Shown here piece by piece: positions 1 to 8,157 of a stretch of 54,858 bases of DNA. Under the pieces are notes generated by a model that saw nothing but the letters and a program-made list of their open reading frames with translations, had not been told where the DNA came from and ran no database searches. Position 1 is the stretch's first letter. Every line of letters begins with the position of its first letter. A program made the translations under genes and the position numbers. The stretch covers positions 1-54,858 of the forward strand of contig CACJSY010000003.1 in assembly GCA_902596205.1 (NCBI GenBank), in the 5' to 3' direction. This DNA comes from an uncultured Pelagibacteraceae bacterium. Lineage in GTDB: Bacteria; Pseudomonadota; Alphaproteobacteria; Pelagibacterales; Pelagibacteraceae.

Positions 1-191
1 AAACTGGACCGACATTTTTAAAATCGTTAATAAAGAATAAAATTATTGATGAATTGTTAATTTTCAAAAGTATAAATAAATTGGGTAAAAAAGGCAAAAA
101 TAACATTTCAATAAACTATTTAAAGAAATTTTCACCTAAGCTCCTAACAATAAATTTAAATGGTGATAAACTTTATAAGAAAGAGTTTTAA
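1..191 (+). CDS. ribD: RibD C-terminal end (partial), riboflavin-specific deaminase/reductase
   Basis: The reading frame is open from the window edge to a TAA at 189-191 and encodes about 62 residues. It includes GPTFLKSLIKNKIIDELLIF, which matches the end of the RibD reductase domain (the 'EGG..L..SLI...LVDE' region). RibD deaminates the pyrimidine product of GTP cyclohydrolase II and reduces its ribosyl chain. Its stop lies one base before the ribE start, so it heads the rib operon. The 5' part is outside the window. The assignment rests on a short segment plus position. Confidence 0.75.
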   Translation, partial: TGPTFLKSLIKNKIIDELLIFKSINKLGKKGKNNISINYLKKFSPKLLTINLNGDKLYKKEF

Positions 192-192
192 A

Positions 193-780
193 ATGTTTAA
201 TGGTATAATTTACAACACTGGAACAATAAAAACTATTAAGAAGAAAAAAAATAGTATTTATATAGGTATTAAAACAAATTTAAGGTTTATAAAGAAAGAT
301 ATAGGAGCCTCAGTTTGTTGCGACGGTGTATGTTTAACAATTGAAAAAATTGAAAAAGATATAATTTATTTTTATATTTCAAATGAAACATTAAAAAGAT
401 CAAATTTTAAATCATATAAAAAAAATCAAATTATAAATTTAGAAAAATCTATTTTGTTTGGACAAAATATATCAGGTCACTTTACGCAAGGTCATGTAGA
501 TACTGTTGCAAAAATAAAAAAAATTTACTTTATTGACAAAACATGGATTATAAAATTTCAAATCCTTGATATTAAATTGTCCAAATATTTAATGGAAAAA
601 GCTTCCATATCAATAAATGGTGTTTCTTTAACTATTTCAAAAGTTTATAAAAATTTTTTCGAAATAAATGTTATCCCACATACATTAAAACTTACTAATT
701 TGAAGAATTTAAAAGCTAATAAATTAGTCAATGTTGAATTAGATATATTAAGTAAATATATGTATAAATATTCTAATTAA
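193..780 (+). CDS. ribE: Riboflavin synthase, alpha chain
   Basis: 195 residues, normal length. Riboflavin synthase dismutates two 6,7-dimethyl-8-ribityllumazine molecules to riboflavin. It is built of two similar lumazine-binding barrels, visible here as repeats: GASVCCDGVCLTI then GHFTQGHVDT in the first half, and ASISINGVSLTISKV then IPHTLKLTNL in the second. I chose ATG 193 because the family begins M-F-x-G-I (here MFNGIIYNTG). An in-frame ATG at 160 would add 11 residues inside the end of ribD. It sits one base after ribD and directly abuts the next gene, so translation is probably coupled. Confidence 0.93.
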   Translation: MFNGIIYNTGTIKTIKKKKNSIYIGIKTNLRFIKKDIGASVCCDGVCLTIEKIEKDIIYFYISNETLKRSNFKSYKKNQIINLEKSILFGQNISGHFTQGHVDTVAKIKKIYFIDKTWIIKFQILDIKLSKYLMEKASISINGVSLTISKVYKNFFEINVIPHTLKLTNLKNLKANKLVNVELDILSKYMYKYSN

Positions 781-1836
781 ATGTTCAAAAACAAATTTTC
801 AAAAATTTCTTCAATTATTAAAGATGCAAAGAGAGGAAAAATTTTCATTTTAGTCGATGATAAAAATAGAGAGAATGAGGGTGACTTAGTAATTCCTGGA
901 TCAAAATGTAATTCTAAAAATATTAACTTTATGGCAAAACACGGAAGAGGTTTGATTTGTTTAGCTTTAACAAAAAAACAAATCGATAATTTAAAACTAC
1001 CTTTGATGTCTCCTGTTAATAAATCTAGGATGCAAACAGCTTTTACAATCTCAATAGAGGCAAAAAAAGGAATTACGACAGGAATTTCTACTCAAGATAG
1101 GGCTAAGACCATTAAAACTGCAATAAATCCAAATTCAAAAAAAAATGATATCGTTTCACCTGGTCACGTATTTCCTTTAGTTGCAAGAAACGGGGGAGTG
1201 CTAGAAAGAGCAGGACACACGGAGGCTTCAGTTGATATATCTAAATTAGCAAACTTAAATCCTAGTTCAGTAATATGCGAAGTTATGAATGAAGATGGAA
1301 GGATGGCAAGGCTTCATGATTTATTTAAATTTTCAAAAAAACATAATATAAAATTAGCTTCGATCGAGGATTTAATTTCTTATCGCTTAAAATATGAAAA
1401 ATTAATTAGTAGATCTTCTCACAAAATGATTAAGTTAAACAAAAATGGTAAATTAAACGTTTATCATTATAAAAATAAATTAGAAAGTAATGTAAATTTT
1501 GCTATTTCTAAAGGAAAACTAGATAAAAAAAAATCAATACCAGTAAGAGTCTTGTCTTGCAAAATAAAAAAAAAAAACGTTCTTAATAATACGAAAGTTA
1601 AAAAATCGTTAAAATATTTATCAAGATTTAAAAATTTTTTATTATTAGTAATAAATAATAAAAACAACGAGAAAAAAGATAACAATATCTATACATTAAG
1701 ATATTATGGTATTGGCGCACAGATAATTAAAGACTTAAAAGTTAAAAATATGATATTAATTTCTCGAAGTAAAAAGAAAATAATTGGTCTTGAAGGATTT
1801 GGCATTAAAATAAAAAAACAAATAATAATTAAATGA
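781..1836 (+). CDS. ribB: 3,4-dihydroxy-2-butanone 4-phosphate synthase with degenerate GTP cyclohydrolase II-like tail (RibBX type)
   Basis: 351 residues. The first ~205 residues are a complete DHBP synthase, which converts ribulose 5-phosphate to the four-carbon unit of lumazine. Visible are DDKNRENEGDL (acidic metal/substrate loop), HGRGLICLAL, DRAKTI, SPGHVFPL and GHTEASVD. The remaining ~145 residues occupy the GTP cyclohydrolase II position of a RibBA but are short, lysine-rich, and lack its zinc motif (G-x2-C-x10-C-x-C) and catalytic segment. The tail resembles the inactive X domain reported for RibBX proteins; that comparison is from memory of the family. It starts on the base after ribE and overlaps ribH by ATGA. 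Confidence 0.9.
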   Translation: MFKNKFSKISSIIKDAKRGKIFILVDDKNRENEGDLVIPGSKCNSKNINFMAKHGRGLICLALTKKQIDNLKLPLMSPVNKSRMQTAFTISIEAKKGITTGISTQDRAKTIKTAINPNSKKNDIVSPGHVFPLVARNGGVLERAGHTEASVDISKLANLNPSSVICEVMNEDGRMARLHDLFKFSKKHNIKLASIEDLISYRLKYEKLISRSSHKMIKLNKNGKLNVYHYKNKLESNVNFAISKGKLDKKKSIPVRVLSCKIKKKNVLNNTKVKKSLKYLSRFKNFLLLVINNKNNEKKDNNIYTLRYYGIGAQIIKDLKVKNMILISRSKKKIIGLEGFGIKIKKQIIIK

Positions 1837-2258
1837 AAAGAATATTAATTATCAACTCAAGTTATTATAAACAAATATCTAAAAAATTAGTATTAGGTGC
1901 AAAAAAAATACTATCAAATAAAAAATTTCATATAAGTATTTTAGATGTGCCGGGTATTTATGAAATTCCAATCGCTATAAGAAAAAACATAAATAAATTC
2001 GATGGTTTTATAGCTCTAGGTTGTGTCATTAAAGGTCAGACTCCTCATTTCGATTTGATCACTGACTCAACATTTAATGCGATACAAAATTTATCTATTG
2101 AATATAATAAACCAATTGGAAATGGTATCATTACGGCTTTTAATATTAACCAAGCAAAAATAAGAAGTGATAGATCAAATAATAAAAAACCAAACAAAGG
2201 GTCAGAAGCCGCAAACGCAGTTATTTCTATATTAAATAATGGACCAAAAAAAATTTAA
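1833..2258 (+). CDS. ribH: 6,7-dimethyl-8-ribityllumazine synthase
   Basis: 141 residues. It condenses the RibB product with 5-amino-6-ribitylaminouracil to form lumazine, the substrate of RibE. Family landmarks are the VPGIYEIP substrate loop, ALGCVIKGQTPHFD (with the catalytic histidine region) and a late KGSEAANAVI helix. The start codon overlaps the ribB stop (ATGA) and the 3' end overlaps nusB by 20 bases. The ribH-nusB pairing is a classic bacterial arrangement and supports both calls. Confidence 0.95.
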   Translation: MKRILIINSSYYKQISKKLVLGAKKILSNKKFHISILDVPGIYEIPIAIRKNINKFDGFIALGCVIKGQTPHFDLITDSTFNAIQNLSIEYNKPIGNGIITAFNINQAKIRSDRSNNKKPNKGSEAANAVISILNNGPKKI

Positions 2259-2640
2259 AAACTCAACTCCAAGAATAAAGGTAATACAAAAACTATATAA
2301 TTCTTTAATGAATCCAGATACTGTAATTGAGTTCCAAAAGAATCAATTCAAAAAATTTATAAAAGATGTAGTTACTGGTACCCTAGAAAGATCAGAATTA
2401 ATTGAAGAAAAGATAAATTTACATCTTCGTAATGATATTAACTTATCTAAAACTGATAAATTGTTAAAGATTATATTATATGCAGCAATATTTGAGATGT
2501 TATTTAAACACACTACACCTAAAAAAGTCATTATAAAAGAATATTTGGAAGCATCTGAACATTTTCTAGAAAAAATCCAAATTGGATATTTAAATGCTAT
2601 TCTAGATAAAATATCCAAAGAACTAAGAAAAGGTGAGTAA
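2239..2640 (+). CDS. nusB: Transcription antitermination factor NusB
   Basis: 133 residues, all-helical. NusB binds boxA RNA with S10 (NusE) and promotes rRNA antitermination. Visible are an N-terminal R-x-x-x-x-Q-x-LY helix (PRIKVIQKLYNSL) and the conserved C-terminal stretch ILYAAIFEMLF..TTPKKVIIKEYLEAS. The start lies inside the last 20 bases of ribH in another frame, which implies translational coupling. The next gene begins 69 bases downstream, so this probably ends the rib operon, although I see no clear hairpin there. Confidence 0.93.
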   Translation: MDQKKFKNSTPRIKVIQKLYNSLMNPDTVIEFQKNQFKKFIKDVVTGTLERSELIEEKINLHLRNDINLSKTDKLLKIILYAAIFEMLFKHTTPKKVIIKEYLEASEHFLEKIQIGYLNAILDKISKELRKGE

Positions 2641-2709
2641 ATATTTTAAAAAAATATGAAGTTTAGCTTGCGTTTTTAATACTTTTTTGGCATTTATCCT
2701 CTAATTAAA

Positions 2710-4815
2710 ATGACAAATTATTTAGAACTTCTTTATTTAATTTCTTTCACAGGTATTTTGGCTGTAGCTTATAGCTATCTGTTATCTGGACAGATTATTT
2801 CTTCTAGTCCTGGAAATAATCGTATGCAAGAAATTGCAGAGGCAATTCAAATCGGGGCAAAAGCATATTTAAATAGACAATATAAAACTATAGCAATAGT
2901 CGGTATAATTGTATTAGCAATAGTAACTTATTTTTTTAGCTATCTTGTTGGCTTAGGTTATTTTATTGGAGCCTTTTTATCTGGTGTAGCTGGTTATGTT
3001 GGAATGTTAATTTCAGTAAAAGCTAATGTTAGGACTGCTGAAGCTGCAAGATCAAGCTTACAATCAGGTTTAACTATAGCATTCAAATCAGGTGCTATCA
3101 CTGGTTTGTTAGTAGCAGGATTGGCTTTATTAGCAATTACAATTTATTATATAATTTTGATAAATTTGAAAGTAGATAACAGAGAAATTATAAATGCGCT
3201 TGTGGCTTTAGGTTTTGGTGCATCATTAATATCCATTTTTGCAAGACTTGGAGGAGGAATATTTACTAAAGGTGCGGATGTTGGTGCAGATTTAGTTGGT
3301 AAAGTTGAAGCAGGAATTCCAGAAGATGATCCGAGAAATCCAGCTGTAATAGCAGACAACGTAGGAGACAATGTTGGTGATTGTGCTGGAATGGCTGCAG
3401 ATTTATTTGAAACCTATGCAGTTACTATTGTTGCAACAATGGTTTTAGCTTCAATTTTTTCTCCACAAGATTATAATTTAATGGTTTACCCTTTAGCGAT
3501 AGGCGGTGCATGCATTATCACCTCAATAATTGGTACCTGGTTTGTAAAATTAGGAAAAAGTAAAAGTATTATGGGTGCTTTGTATAAAGGTTTTATAGTA
3601 ACAGCTGTAACTTCACTATTGATAATGTATCCAGTAACAGATTCAATAATTGGAATTAAAAGTACTTATAATAATAATGCTGGAGCAATTTTTACTGGTT
3701 TGGATCTTTATATTTGTGGTGTTGTAGGATTTGTAATAACAGGTCTGTTAATTTGGGTTACCGAATATTATACTGGTACTAATTATAGACCAGTAAAAAC
3801 AGTTGCTAAATCATCCACAACAGGTCATGGAACAAATGTAATTCAAGGTTTAGCAATTTCAATGGAAGCAACTGCTATACCAGCTCTAATAATTGTTGCA
3901 GGAATTTTATATACAAATAGCTTAGCTGGTCTATATGGTATTGCAATAGCCGTAACTGCAATGCTTGCTTTAACAGGTATGGTTGTTGCATTAGATGCTT
4001 ACGGACCAGTTACAGATAATGCTGGTGGAATAGCAGAGATGTCGAAATTACCAAAAAATGTTAGAAAAACTACTGATGCATTAGATGCAGTCGGAAATAC
4101 AACAAAAGCTGTCACAAAGGGATATGCAATAGGTTCAGCTGGACTTGGGGCATTAGTGCTTTTCGCGGCTTACACAGAAGATATAAATTATTTTTCAAAA
4201 GTAAGTGGATCAGCACTTGAGGGAGTTAATGTTACTTTTGACTTATCTAATCCTTTTGTAGTTACAGGTTTATTAATTGGAGGAATGCTTCCATACTTAT
4301 TTGGTTCTATGGGTATGCAAGCAGTAGGTAGAGCAGGTGGCGCAGTAGTTATTGAGGTCAGAAGACAATTTAAAAAAATACCAGGCATAATGAAAGGTAA
4401 AAGAAAACCTGACTATGGTCGACTAGTGGACCTGTTAACTAAAGCAGCAATTAAAGAAATGATCATTCCTTCTCTTTTGCCTGTTTTGTCACCGATAATA
4501 CTTTACTTTATAATTTTACAAATTGGTGGTTTAGAAGCTGCACTGTCGTCTCTGGGCGCTATGTTGTTAGGAGTCATAATAACAGGTTTGTTTGTAGCTA
4601 TCTCAATGACAGCAGGTGGGGGCGCATGGGATAATGCAAAAAAATATATTGAGGACGGTAATTTTGGAGGAAAAGGATCAGAAGCACACAAATCTGCTGT
4701 TACAGGCGATACTGTTGGAGATCCTTACAAGGATACAGCTGGCCCGGCAGTAAATCCAATGATAAAAATAACCAATATAGTAGCATTACTTTTATTAGCA
4801 GTGATTGCTCACTAA
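2710..4815 (+). CDS. hppA: Membrane-bound proton-translocating pyrophosphatase
   Basis: 701 residues with about 16 membrane spans. It couples pyrophosphate hydrolysis to proton export across the inner membrane. The substrate site is clear: [20 protein letters not shown] followed by [19 protein letters not shown], with a second acidic cluster near the C-terminus ([14 protein letters not shown]). The cation selector segment reads [19 protein letters not shown]. The lysine and threonine there, in place of alanine and glycine, are the pattern described for K+-independent enzymes, so a potassium requirement is unlikely. It stands alone after a 69-base gap and converges on bamE with only 3 bases between the stops. 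Confidence 0.96.
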   Translation: MTNYLELLYLISFTGILAVAYSYLLSGQIISSSPGNNRMQEIAEAIQIGAKAYLNRQYKTIAIVGIIVLAIVTYFFSYLVGLGYFIGAFLSGVAGYVGMLISVKANVRTAEAARSSLQSGLTIAFKSGAITGLLVAGLALLAITIYYIILINLKVDNREIINALVALGFGASLISIFARLGGGIFTKGADVGADLVGKVEAGIPEDDPRNPAVIADNVGDNVGDCAGMAADLFETYAVTIVATMVLASIFSPQDYNLMVYPLAIGGACIITSIIGTWFVKLGKSKSIMGALYKGFIVTAVTSLLIMYPVTDSIIGIKSTYNNNAGAIFTGLDLYICGVVGFVITGLLIWVTEYYTGTNYRPVKTVAKSSTTGHGTNVIQGLAISMEATAIPALIIVAGILYTNSLAGLYGIAIAVTAMLALTGMVVALDAYGPVTDNAGGIAEMSKLPKNVRKTTDALDAVGNTTKAVTKGYAIGSAGLGALVLFAAYTEDINYFSKVSGSALEGVNVTFDLSNPFVVTGLLIGGMLPYLFGSMGMQAVGRAGGAVVIEVRRQFKKIPGIMKGKRKPDYGRLVDLLTKAAIKEMIIPSLLPVLSPIILYFIILQIGGLEAALSSLGAMLLGVIITGLFVAISMTAGGGAWDNAKKYIEDGNFGGKGSEAHKSAVTGDTVGDPYKDTAGPAVNPMIKITNIVALLLLAVIAH

Positions 4816-4818
4816 TAA

Positions 4819-5286
4819 TTATTTTCTGTTACTATACATCTTGCTTCTTACACTGCTTAAAAATTTTTCAACAAAACTTTTTGACGTAATTTGGTTGTAA
4901 GTTTCATTTTTAGAGAATTTAATTTCTTTTATATCATCTTTGTCTAAAAGATTTTTACTAGATAAGATGCCGTATTTATCAAATTCTAGTATTAAAACAT
5001 TATTACTTTTGAGAATATTTTTCCCAATTTTATGATACTCTCCTTTTGTTAATACTCTCTCAATATAAATCCATGTCGTATCATCAACGATTGATTTTGA
5101 GTGTGGTTGGCCTAATATTCTTATAACATCATTAAAATTTGATTTTTTTACTACTAACTTGTTTGATCTATTATCAAGAAATGTAATACCATGATTTTTA
5201 TATGGATCTTGAAATTGACAACCAACTAAACTAAAAAATATAATTAAAGATAATTTAAGAATATGATATTTGCTTTTAAAAAACAT
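4819..5286 (-). CDS. bamE: BamE (SmpA/OmlA) outer-membrane assembly lipoprotein
   Basis: 155 residues. The N-terminus has a hydrophobic signal ending in the lipobox LVGC (Cys about residue 22), so the mature protein is lipid-anchored. The core 'V..SNFNDVIRILGQPHSKSIVDDTTWIYIER' fits the SmpA/OmlA fold, with the usual pattern of a V-x-x-LG-x-P turn followed by a W-x-Y strand. BamE supports the BAM complex that inserts outer-membrane proteins. Its start overlaps the divergently transcribed chaperone gene by 24 bases, so each gene's promoter must lie within the other's coding sequence, or one start is further in than annotated. Confidence 0.85.
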   Translation of the reverse strand: MFFKSKYHILKLSLIIFFSLVGCQFQDPYKNHGITFLDNRSNKLVVKKSNFNDVIRILGQPHSKSIVDDTTWIYIERVLTKGEYHKIGKNILKSNNVLILEFDKYGILSSKNLLDKDDIKEIKFSKNETYNQITSKSFVEKFLSSVRSKMYSNRK

Positions 5287-5787
5287 AGTAATAACTCTGA
5301 TTTATATAATACATTATTAAGTCTATCCAGAAATTTATTCTTTTACAATAATATTAAACTTAATGATAATTTTGAGACTAGAATTTTATTAATGTTTTTT
5401 CATTTCTCAATTTTGATGATTATTTCAAAAAAAAAAGGTAAGAAATTTGATCAAAATTCCTACGATAGTCTATTTCACAATATAGAGAATAATTTAAGAG
5501 AATTGGGATTTGGAGATGTTTCTGTAAACAAAAAAATGAAAGATTTTAATAAAATTTTATATGATATTTTGCTTAAAATAAATTTGATTAATTCAAATGA
5601 TAATCAGTTTAAAATCAACAATAAAATTATACATAAGTATTTTGTTCAAAAAGATCATAAAAATGAGCTAAATTACAGAGATATGGAAAGGTATTTTAAT
5701 GATTTTTTCAATTTTTGTTTTGAACTTTCTCTTAATAATATGATAAAAGAGGCTAAAAATTATAAAATCAGATATGGCAGTACCTAA
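5263..5787 (+). CDS. Ubiquinol-cytochrome c chaperone family protein (CBP3-like)
   Basis: 174 residues. The pattern L-Y-N-x-L-L-x-x-S-R near the N-terminus, [13 protein letters not shown] in the middle, and D-S-L-F[24 protein letters not shown] match the ubiquinol-cytochrome c chaperone domain. Mitochondrial Cbp3 of this family assists cytochrome b assembly into complex III. In alphaproteobacteria the gene often lies between bamE and the rpmF/plsX block, as here. The 3' end overlaps rpmF by 14 bases. The function is inferred from family membership; the bacterial role is poorly established. Confidence 0.75.
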   Translation: MIFAFKKHSNNSDLYNTLLSLSRNLFFYNNIKLNDNFETRILLMFFHFSILMIISKKKGKKFDQNSYDSLFHNIENNLRELGFGDVSVNKKMKDFNKILYDILLKINLINSNDNQFKINNKIIHKYFVQKDHKNELNYRDMERYFNDFFNFCFELSLNNMIKEAKNYKIRYGST

Positions 5788-5947
5788 AAGAAAAACATCC
5801 ATTTCAAAAAAGAAAATGAGGAGATCTCATCATAAGCTTTCATCGATTAATATTGTTGAAGATAAAAAAAGCGGAGAATATAAATTATCTCATCATATAG
5901 ACCTAAAATCAGGTTACTATAACGGTAAAAAAATCCTAGATATTTAA
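5774..5947 (+). CDS. rpmF: 50S ribosomal protein L32
   Basis: 57 residues. It opens [20 protein letters not shown] and continues with ..[17 protein letters not shown].. and a closing GYYNGKKIL, which is the L32 pattern. No cysteines are present, so this is the zinc-free form. It is a component of the large subunit. ATG 5774 lies within the last 14 bases of the bc1-chaperone gene and the stop is 10 bases before plsX. The order rpmF-plsX is widely conserved in bacteria. Confidence 0.93.
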   Translation: MAVPKRKTSISKKKMRRSHHKLSSINIVEDKKSGEYKLSHHIDLKSGYYNGKKILDI

Positions 5948-5957
5948 TAATTTACAA

Positions 5958-6992
5958 ATGTCAAAAAAAATTTCTATTGCTATTGACGCAATGGGCGGCG
6001 ACAATGCTCCTGACAAAACTATTGAAGGAATTAAATTATTTTTAGATAAGAACAAATCTACTAATGATTTTATTTTAAATATTTTTGGTAAAGAAAATAT
6101 TATTAAAGAAAAATTAGATAAATATAATATAAAATCAAATTTTATTAATATTATTCACTCTAACACGGTAGTTTCCGACGAAGAGACTCCTTTAACAGCT
6201 GTAAAAAATTCTAAAAATACTAGTATGTGGAATTGTATTTATCATCAAATTGAGGGGAAATCAGATATAAGTTTGTCCGCAGGAAACACAGGAGTGCTTT
6301 TAGTTATTTCAAGAATGATTTTAAAAATGATGAGTGAAGTAAGTAAACCAGCTTTAGCAGGCTTGTGGCCAAATCAAAATGGAATGAATGTAGTCCTAGA
6401 TTTAGGAGCGAATATTGAATGCAATGAACAAAATCTTGTTGATTTTGCAGAGTTAGGTTCTGCTCTTTTCAAATCTTTGTTTCCAAATGAGAAACCGAAA
6501 GTATCATTACTCAACGTTGGCTCAGAAGAAATAAAAGGCACAGAATTACTCAAAGCTACATCTAAAAGACTTAAAAATTTATCTAGTGACGAAAACTTTA
6601 TTTACAAAGGCTATGTCGAGGGAAATAATATTATGAGTGGAGAGACTAATGTTATAGTAACTGATGGATTTACTGGTAATATTGCTTTGAAAACAGCAGA
6701 AGGTACTGCAAAATTTATCACACAAAACTTAAAAGAATCTCTAACTAAAAATATTATAACAAAAATATCATTAATATTTTCGTATTTCTCACTTAAAAAA
6801 TTCAAAGAGAAATTAGATCCTAGAAAATATAATGGTGCAATTTTTTTAGGTTTAAATGGACCTGTGGTTAAAAGTCATGGAGGAATAGACTCAACTGGAT
6901 TTTATCATTCAATAGATTTATGTTATAAGATAGTAAAAGGTAATTTAATGTCTGAGATTAAGAATAATTTAAAACTCTCTAAAAGTGCTTAA
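5958..6992 (+). CDS. plsX: Phosphate acyltransferase PlsX
   Basis: 344 residues. PlsX converts acyl-ACP to acyl-phosphate, the first step of phospholipid synthesis with PlsY. The signature IAIDAMGGDNAP is at the N-terminus. LSAGNTGVLL, the GLWPNQNG turn and VTDGFTGNIALKTAEG follow, and the C-terminus contains the NGPVVKSHG motif. It starts 10 bases after rpmF and overlaps the next gene (IHF-like) by 8 bases. In many alphaproteobacteria fabH sits directly after plsX; here it does not. Confidence 0.96.
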   Translation: MSKKISIAIDAMGGDNAPDKTIEGIKLFLDKNKSTNDFILNIFGKENIIKEKLDKYNIKSNFINIIHSNTVVSDEETPLTAVKNSKNTSMWNCIYHQIEGKSDISLSAGNTGVLLVISRMILKMMSEVSKPALAGLWPNQNGMNVVLDLGANIECNEQNLVDFAELGSALFKSLFPNEKPKVSLLNVGSEEIKGTELLKATSKRLKNLSSDENFIYKGYVEGNNIMSGETNVIVTDGFTGNIALKTAEGTAKFITQNLKESLTKNIITKISLIFSYFSLKKFKEKLDPRKYNGAIFLGLNGPVVKSHGGIDSTGFYHSIDLCYKIVKGNLMSEIKNNLKLSKSA

Positions 6993-7278
6993 AAAAGATT
7001 TTAAAAAGATAGATTTAATTAAAGATTTAAGCTTAAAAACTGGATACTCACAAAATTATTCAAAAAAAATTGTTGATGATTTAATTAACATCTTTATTCA
7101 AAATATTAAATCTGGCAACCTGAATTTAAAAAATATAGGTTCGTTTAAGCTTTTAAATAAAAAAGAAAGAATTGGAAGAAATCCAAAAACCAAAGAAGAA
7201 TTTATAATAACTTCAAGAAAATCTCTTTCATTTACTTCATCGAAAAAGATAATTGATAATTTAAATAAAATAATATGA
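6985..7278 (+). CDS. ihfA: HU/IHF-family DNA-binding protein, probably IHF alpha
   Basis: 97 residues. The family pattern is intact: DLIKDLSLKTGYS..YSKKIVDDLI at the N-terminus, NLKNIGSFKLLNKKER in the strand region, and IGRNPKTKEEFIITSRK in the DNA-minor-groove arm. HU/IHF proteins bend DNA and assist replication, recombination and transcription. I prefer IHF alpha because of the position between plsX and a merR-type gene. The start is a GTG inside the end of plsX; no in-frame ATG occurs upstream of the conserved region. HU cannot be excluded. Confidence 0.85.
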   Translation: MLKKDFKKIDLIKDLSLKTGYSQNYSKKIVDDLINIFIQNIKSGNLNLKNIGSFKLLNKKERIGRNPKTKEEFIITSRKSLSFTSSKKIIDNLNKII

Positions 7279-7655
7279 ATAAATTAATCAAAATTTCAGA
7301 ATTATCAAAAATGCTTAATCTAGTGGATCCAATGACTAAAAAACCTTTGAATCATATATTGAGATATTGGGAAAGAGAATTTAAAGAAATAAAACCAAAA
7401 AAAATTAATAACATTCGGTACTATTCCTCTAAACAAGTAGAAATTATAAAAATGATTAAATTTTTACTTAAAAGTAAAGGCATGACTATTTTAGGGGTTA
7501 AAAATTTATTAAACACTAATATAAATAAACTTGACGATCATAAGGGCCATAGTTTAAAAGCTGATTATTATAGAAATATTTTAAAGCTAAAAAGTAAAAC
7601 ATTAGTAGAAAAAATTAATAAAATTAAAAATTATGGCAAAAAAAACTCATCTTAA
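7275..7655 (+). CDS. MerR-family transcriptional regulator
   Basis: 126 residues. An N-terminal MerR winged helix-turn-helix is visible (KISELSKMLNL, ILRYWEREF, RYYSSKQVEIIKMIKFLLKSKGMTILGVKNLL), followed by a short lysine-rich helix. There are no cysteines of a metal-sensing type, so the effector is unknown. The start overlaps the ihfA stop by ATGA. The same order (ihfA then merR) is conserved in alphaproteobacteria, where the gene is usually annotated only by family. The 3' end overlaps rpmG by 23 bases. Confidence 0.88.
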   Translation: MNKLIKISELSKMLNLVDPMTKKPLNHILRYWEREFKEIKPKKINNIRYYSSKQVEIIKMIKFLLKSKGMTILGVKNLLNTNINKLDDHKGHSLKADYYRNILKLKSKTLVEKINKIKNYGKKNSS

Positions 7656-7824
7656 AGTTCGACTAGTTCCTGAAAGTAATCCTGACAGTAAATTTATTTA
7701 CTATGCAAAAAAACCGACTAAAGGTGAAAAAGCTAAAGATAAATTAAAACTAAAAAAATATAATCCAAATACTCGAAAACACGAATTTTTTATCGAGAAG
7801 AAACTTCCACCACATAGTAAGTAA
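7633..7824 (+). CDS. rpmG: 50S ribosomal protein L33
   Basis: 63 residues. It starts MAKKTHLKVRLVPES and has the L33 features: FIYYAKKP, a lysine-rich middle, and KKYNPNTRKHEFFIEKK near the end. No zinc-binding cysteines are present. A short insertion (TKGEKAKDKLK) makes it slightly longer than the usual ~55 residues. ATG 7633 is inside the 3' end of the MerR gene. Its stop is immediately followed by the stop of the convergent chorismate mutase gene. Confidence 0.9.
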   Translation: MAKKTHLKVRLVPESNPDSKFIYYAKKPTKGEKAKDKLKLKKYNPNTRKHEFFIEKKLPPHSK

Positions 7825-8106
7825 CTATTTTTTTTTAAAATTTCTATATTCGTAATCTATAAATGCTTTAATCATAGATCTCCAAACTTTGTTTGTGATC
7901 TTTGGATCTATATTCTTTTTCTTTGATTTTTTTGATATATTTTTAAGAATAATACCTATTCTCTTTTTATCTACAATATCTTTCTTATATTTCTTGTTTT
8001 TTAATACAGCATCAACAAGTTTGGTTCTTTTTTTGATTATATCTAGCAAAGAGTTATCTAATTTATCTAATTTTTTTCTAATTATGAGTATATTCTTATT
8101 TACCAT
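7825..8106 (-). CDS. Chorismate mutase, AroQ type
   Basis: 93 residues, all-helical. It converts chorismate to prephenate, the branch point to phenylalanine and tyrosine. The AroQ pattern is visible: IRKKLDKLDNSLLDIIKKRTKLVDAVLKNK (helix 1 with the I-D-x-x-D/I-x-x-L-L-x-x-R register), then KKRIGIILKNIS and a last helix KVWRSMIKAFIDYE. It is a stand-alone mutase with no prephenate dehydratase or DAHP synthase domain. It is transcribed against the ribosomal genes and ends directly at the rpmG stop with no spacer. Confidence 0.88.
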   Translation of the reverse strand: MVNKNILIIRKKLDKLDNSLLDIIKKRTKLVDAVLKNKKYKKDIVDKKRIGIILKNISKKSKKKNIDPKITNKVWRSMIKAFIDYEYRNFKKK

Positions 8107-8157
8107 AGCGACAATTATAAAATTTAAGACTATTTTAATAAATATATAATATAAAAT

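Noticed and set aside
160-192. Longer ribE start at ATG 160
   Set aside because: It adds 11 residues overlapping ribD; the family begins at MFNGI (ATG 193).
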